This document shows, piece after piece, positions 63,652 through 64,000 of a stretch of DNA of 64,000 nucleotides. The notes beneath the pieces are model-generated. The model did not search any database and was not told where the DNA came from. It was given only the letters and a program-made list of their open reading frames with translations. Made by a program: the position numbers and the translations under genes. The DNA comes from Limnohabitans parvus II-B4. GTDB taxonomy: Bacteria > Pseudomonadota > Gammaproteobacteria > Burkholderiales > Burkholderiaceae_C. The DNA lies in contig NZ_NESN01000005.1 in the NCBI RefSeq assembly GCF_003063455.1, positions 284,588-348,587 of the forward strand, in the 5' to 3' direction. The first letter of the stretch is position 1. Every line of letters starts with the position of its first letter.

Positions 63652-64000
63652 TTTTCAAGTCATTTAAATACCTGGACCCCCGATCGAGTCGGGGGTGACA
63701 AGGCATAGGAAATAGACCCCCGATCGAGTCGGGGGTGACAATTCAGGGGGAATGGCCCCCCGATCGAGTCGGGGGTGACGAAAGAAAGTTGTCATACCCG
63801 CGAATGCGGGTATCCATCGCCGCCGAAGCCACAGACCCCCGATCGAGTCGGGGGTGACAAGGCATAGGAAATAGACCCTCTATCGAGTCGGGGGTGACAA
63901 GGCATAGGAAATAGACCCCCGATCAGAGTCGGGGGTGACAAGGCATAGGAAATAGACCCCCGATCGAGTCGGGGGTGACAAGGCATAGGGAATAGACCCA
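63652..64000. repeat. Palindromic repeat array with 40-bp period, cut by the window end
   Basis: No gene here. Units with the palindrome CCCCCGATCGAGTCGGGGG (a GATCGAGTC core rather than GATCAAGTC upstream of the nuclease gene) recur about every 40 bases with a GACAAGGCATAGGAAATA linker. Copies start at about 63675, 63715, 63757, 63835, 63875, 63915 and 63955. One TACCCGCGAATGCGGGTA unit is at 63791-63817. One copy carries an extra base (GATCAGAGTC). The array continues past the window. Confidence 0.92.

Overview
The window looks like a chromosomal segment of a betaproteobacterium of the order Burkholderiales, most like Comamonadaceae (Limnohabitans, Rhodoferax, Polaromonas). This rests on the high G+C coding style, the ubiJ-ubiB, fmdB-DUF502-aspS-nudB-clsB and rhodanese-grxC-secB-gpsA gene orders, several Bug-type solute receptors, and a benzoyl-CoA epoxidation (box) cluster. 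No rRNA, tRNA, prophage or insertion sequence was recognised.

Layout. 1-12.2 kb is housekeeping: ubiquinone genes (ubiE end, ubiJ, ubiB), a Na+/solute symporter, the fmdB-DUF502-aspS run, a glycine-rich RNA-binding protein, a degenerate ABC ATPase, nudB, an EEP-family phosphatase/nuclease and clsB. 12.2-17.8 kb holds folE, a BLUF photoreceptor, DUF429, a Y-family DNA polymerase under a perfect LexA box, the remains of an isochorismatase-like gene, a monooxygenase-like protein, an SbmA/BacA-type membrane protein and an SRPBCC protein. 17.8-23.9 kb carries a likely operon of two Bug receptors, a cytoplasmic sulfatase and a SulP transporter, divergent from a MarR regulator. 24-36.5 kb returns to housekeeping (moeB-like, ctpA, gpmA, rhodanese, grxC, secB, gpsA, scpA, a second SulP, DUF1275, metG, mrp).

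36.6-56 kb is the metabolic centre. A haem-motif hybrid kinase is followed by benzoate-CoA ligase and boxD on the minus strand, divergent from boxR-boxC-boxB-boxA. Six bases after boxA begins an NAD-type formate dehydrogenase set: a fused NuoE/NuoF diaphorase, the molybdenum/tungsten catalytic subunit, an orphan sensor kinase and fdhD. BoxC releases formate when it opens the ring, so the genes to oxidise that formate lie directly behind the enzyme that makes it. TGCA-N6-TGCA sites occur in both box control regions and are probable BoxR operators.

56-64 kb contains an FtsX-like permease, a truncated haemoglobin, an Smr-domain protein, apaH, a CorC/HlyC-type protein and a small AT-richer GIY-YIG nuclease. 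Dense arrays of palindromic repeats separate these genes. Two apparent repeat types share the same flanks (GTCA on one side, TCCATG on the other) and are read here as one family. The same family lies as a 36-bp tandem array inside the formate dehydrogenase operon. A second family resembling Pseudomonas REP sequences occurs at five places, once as an inverted pair.
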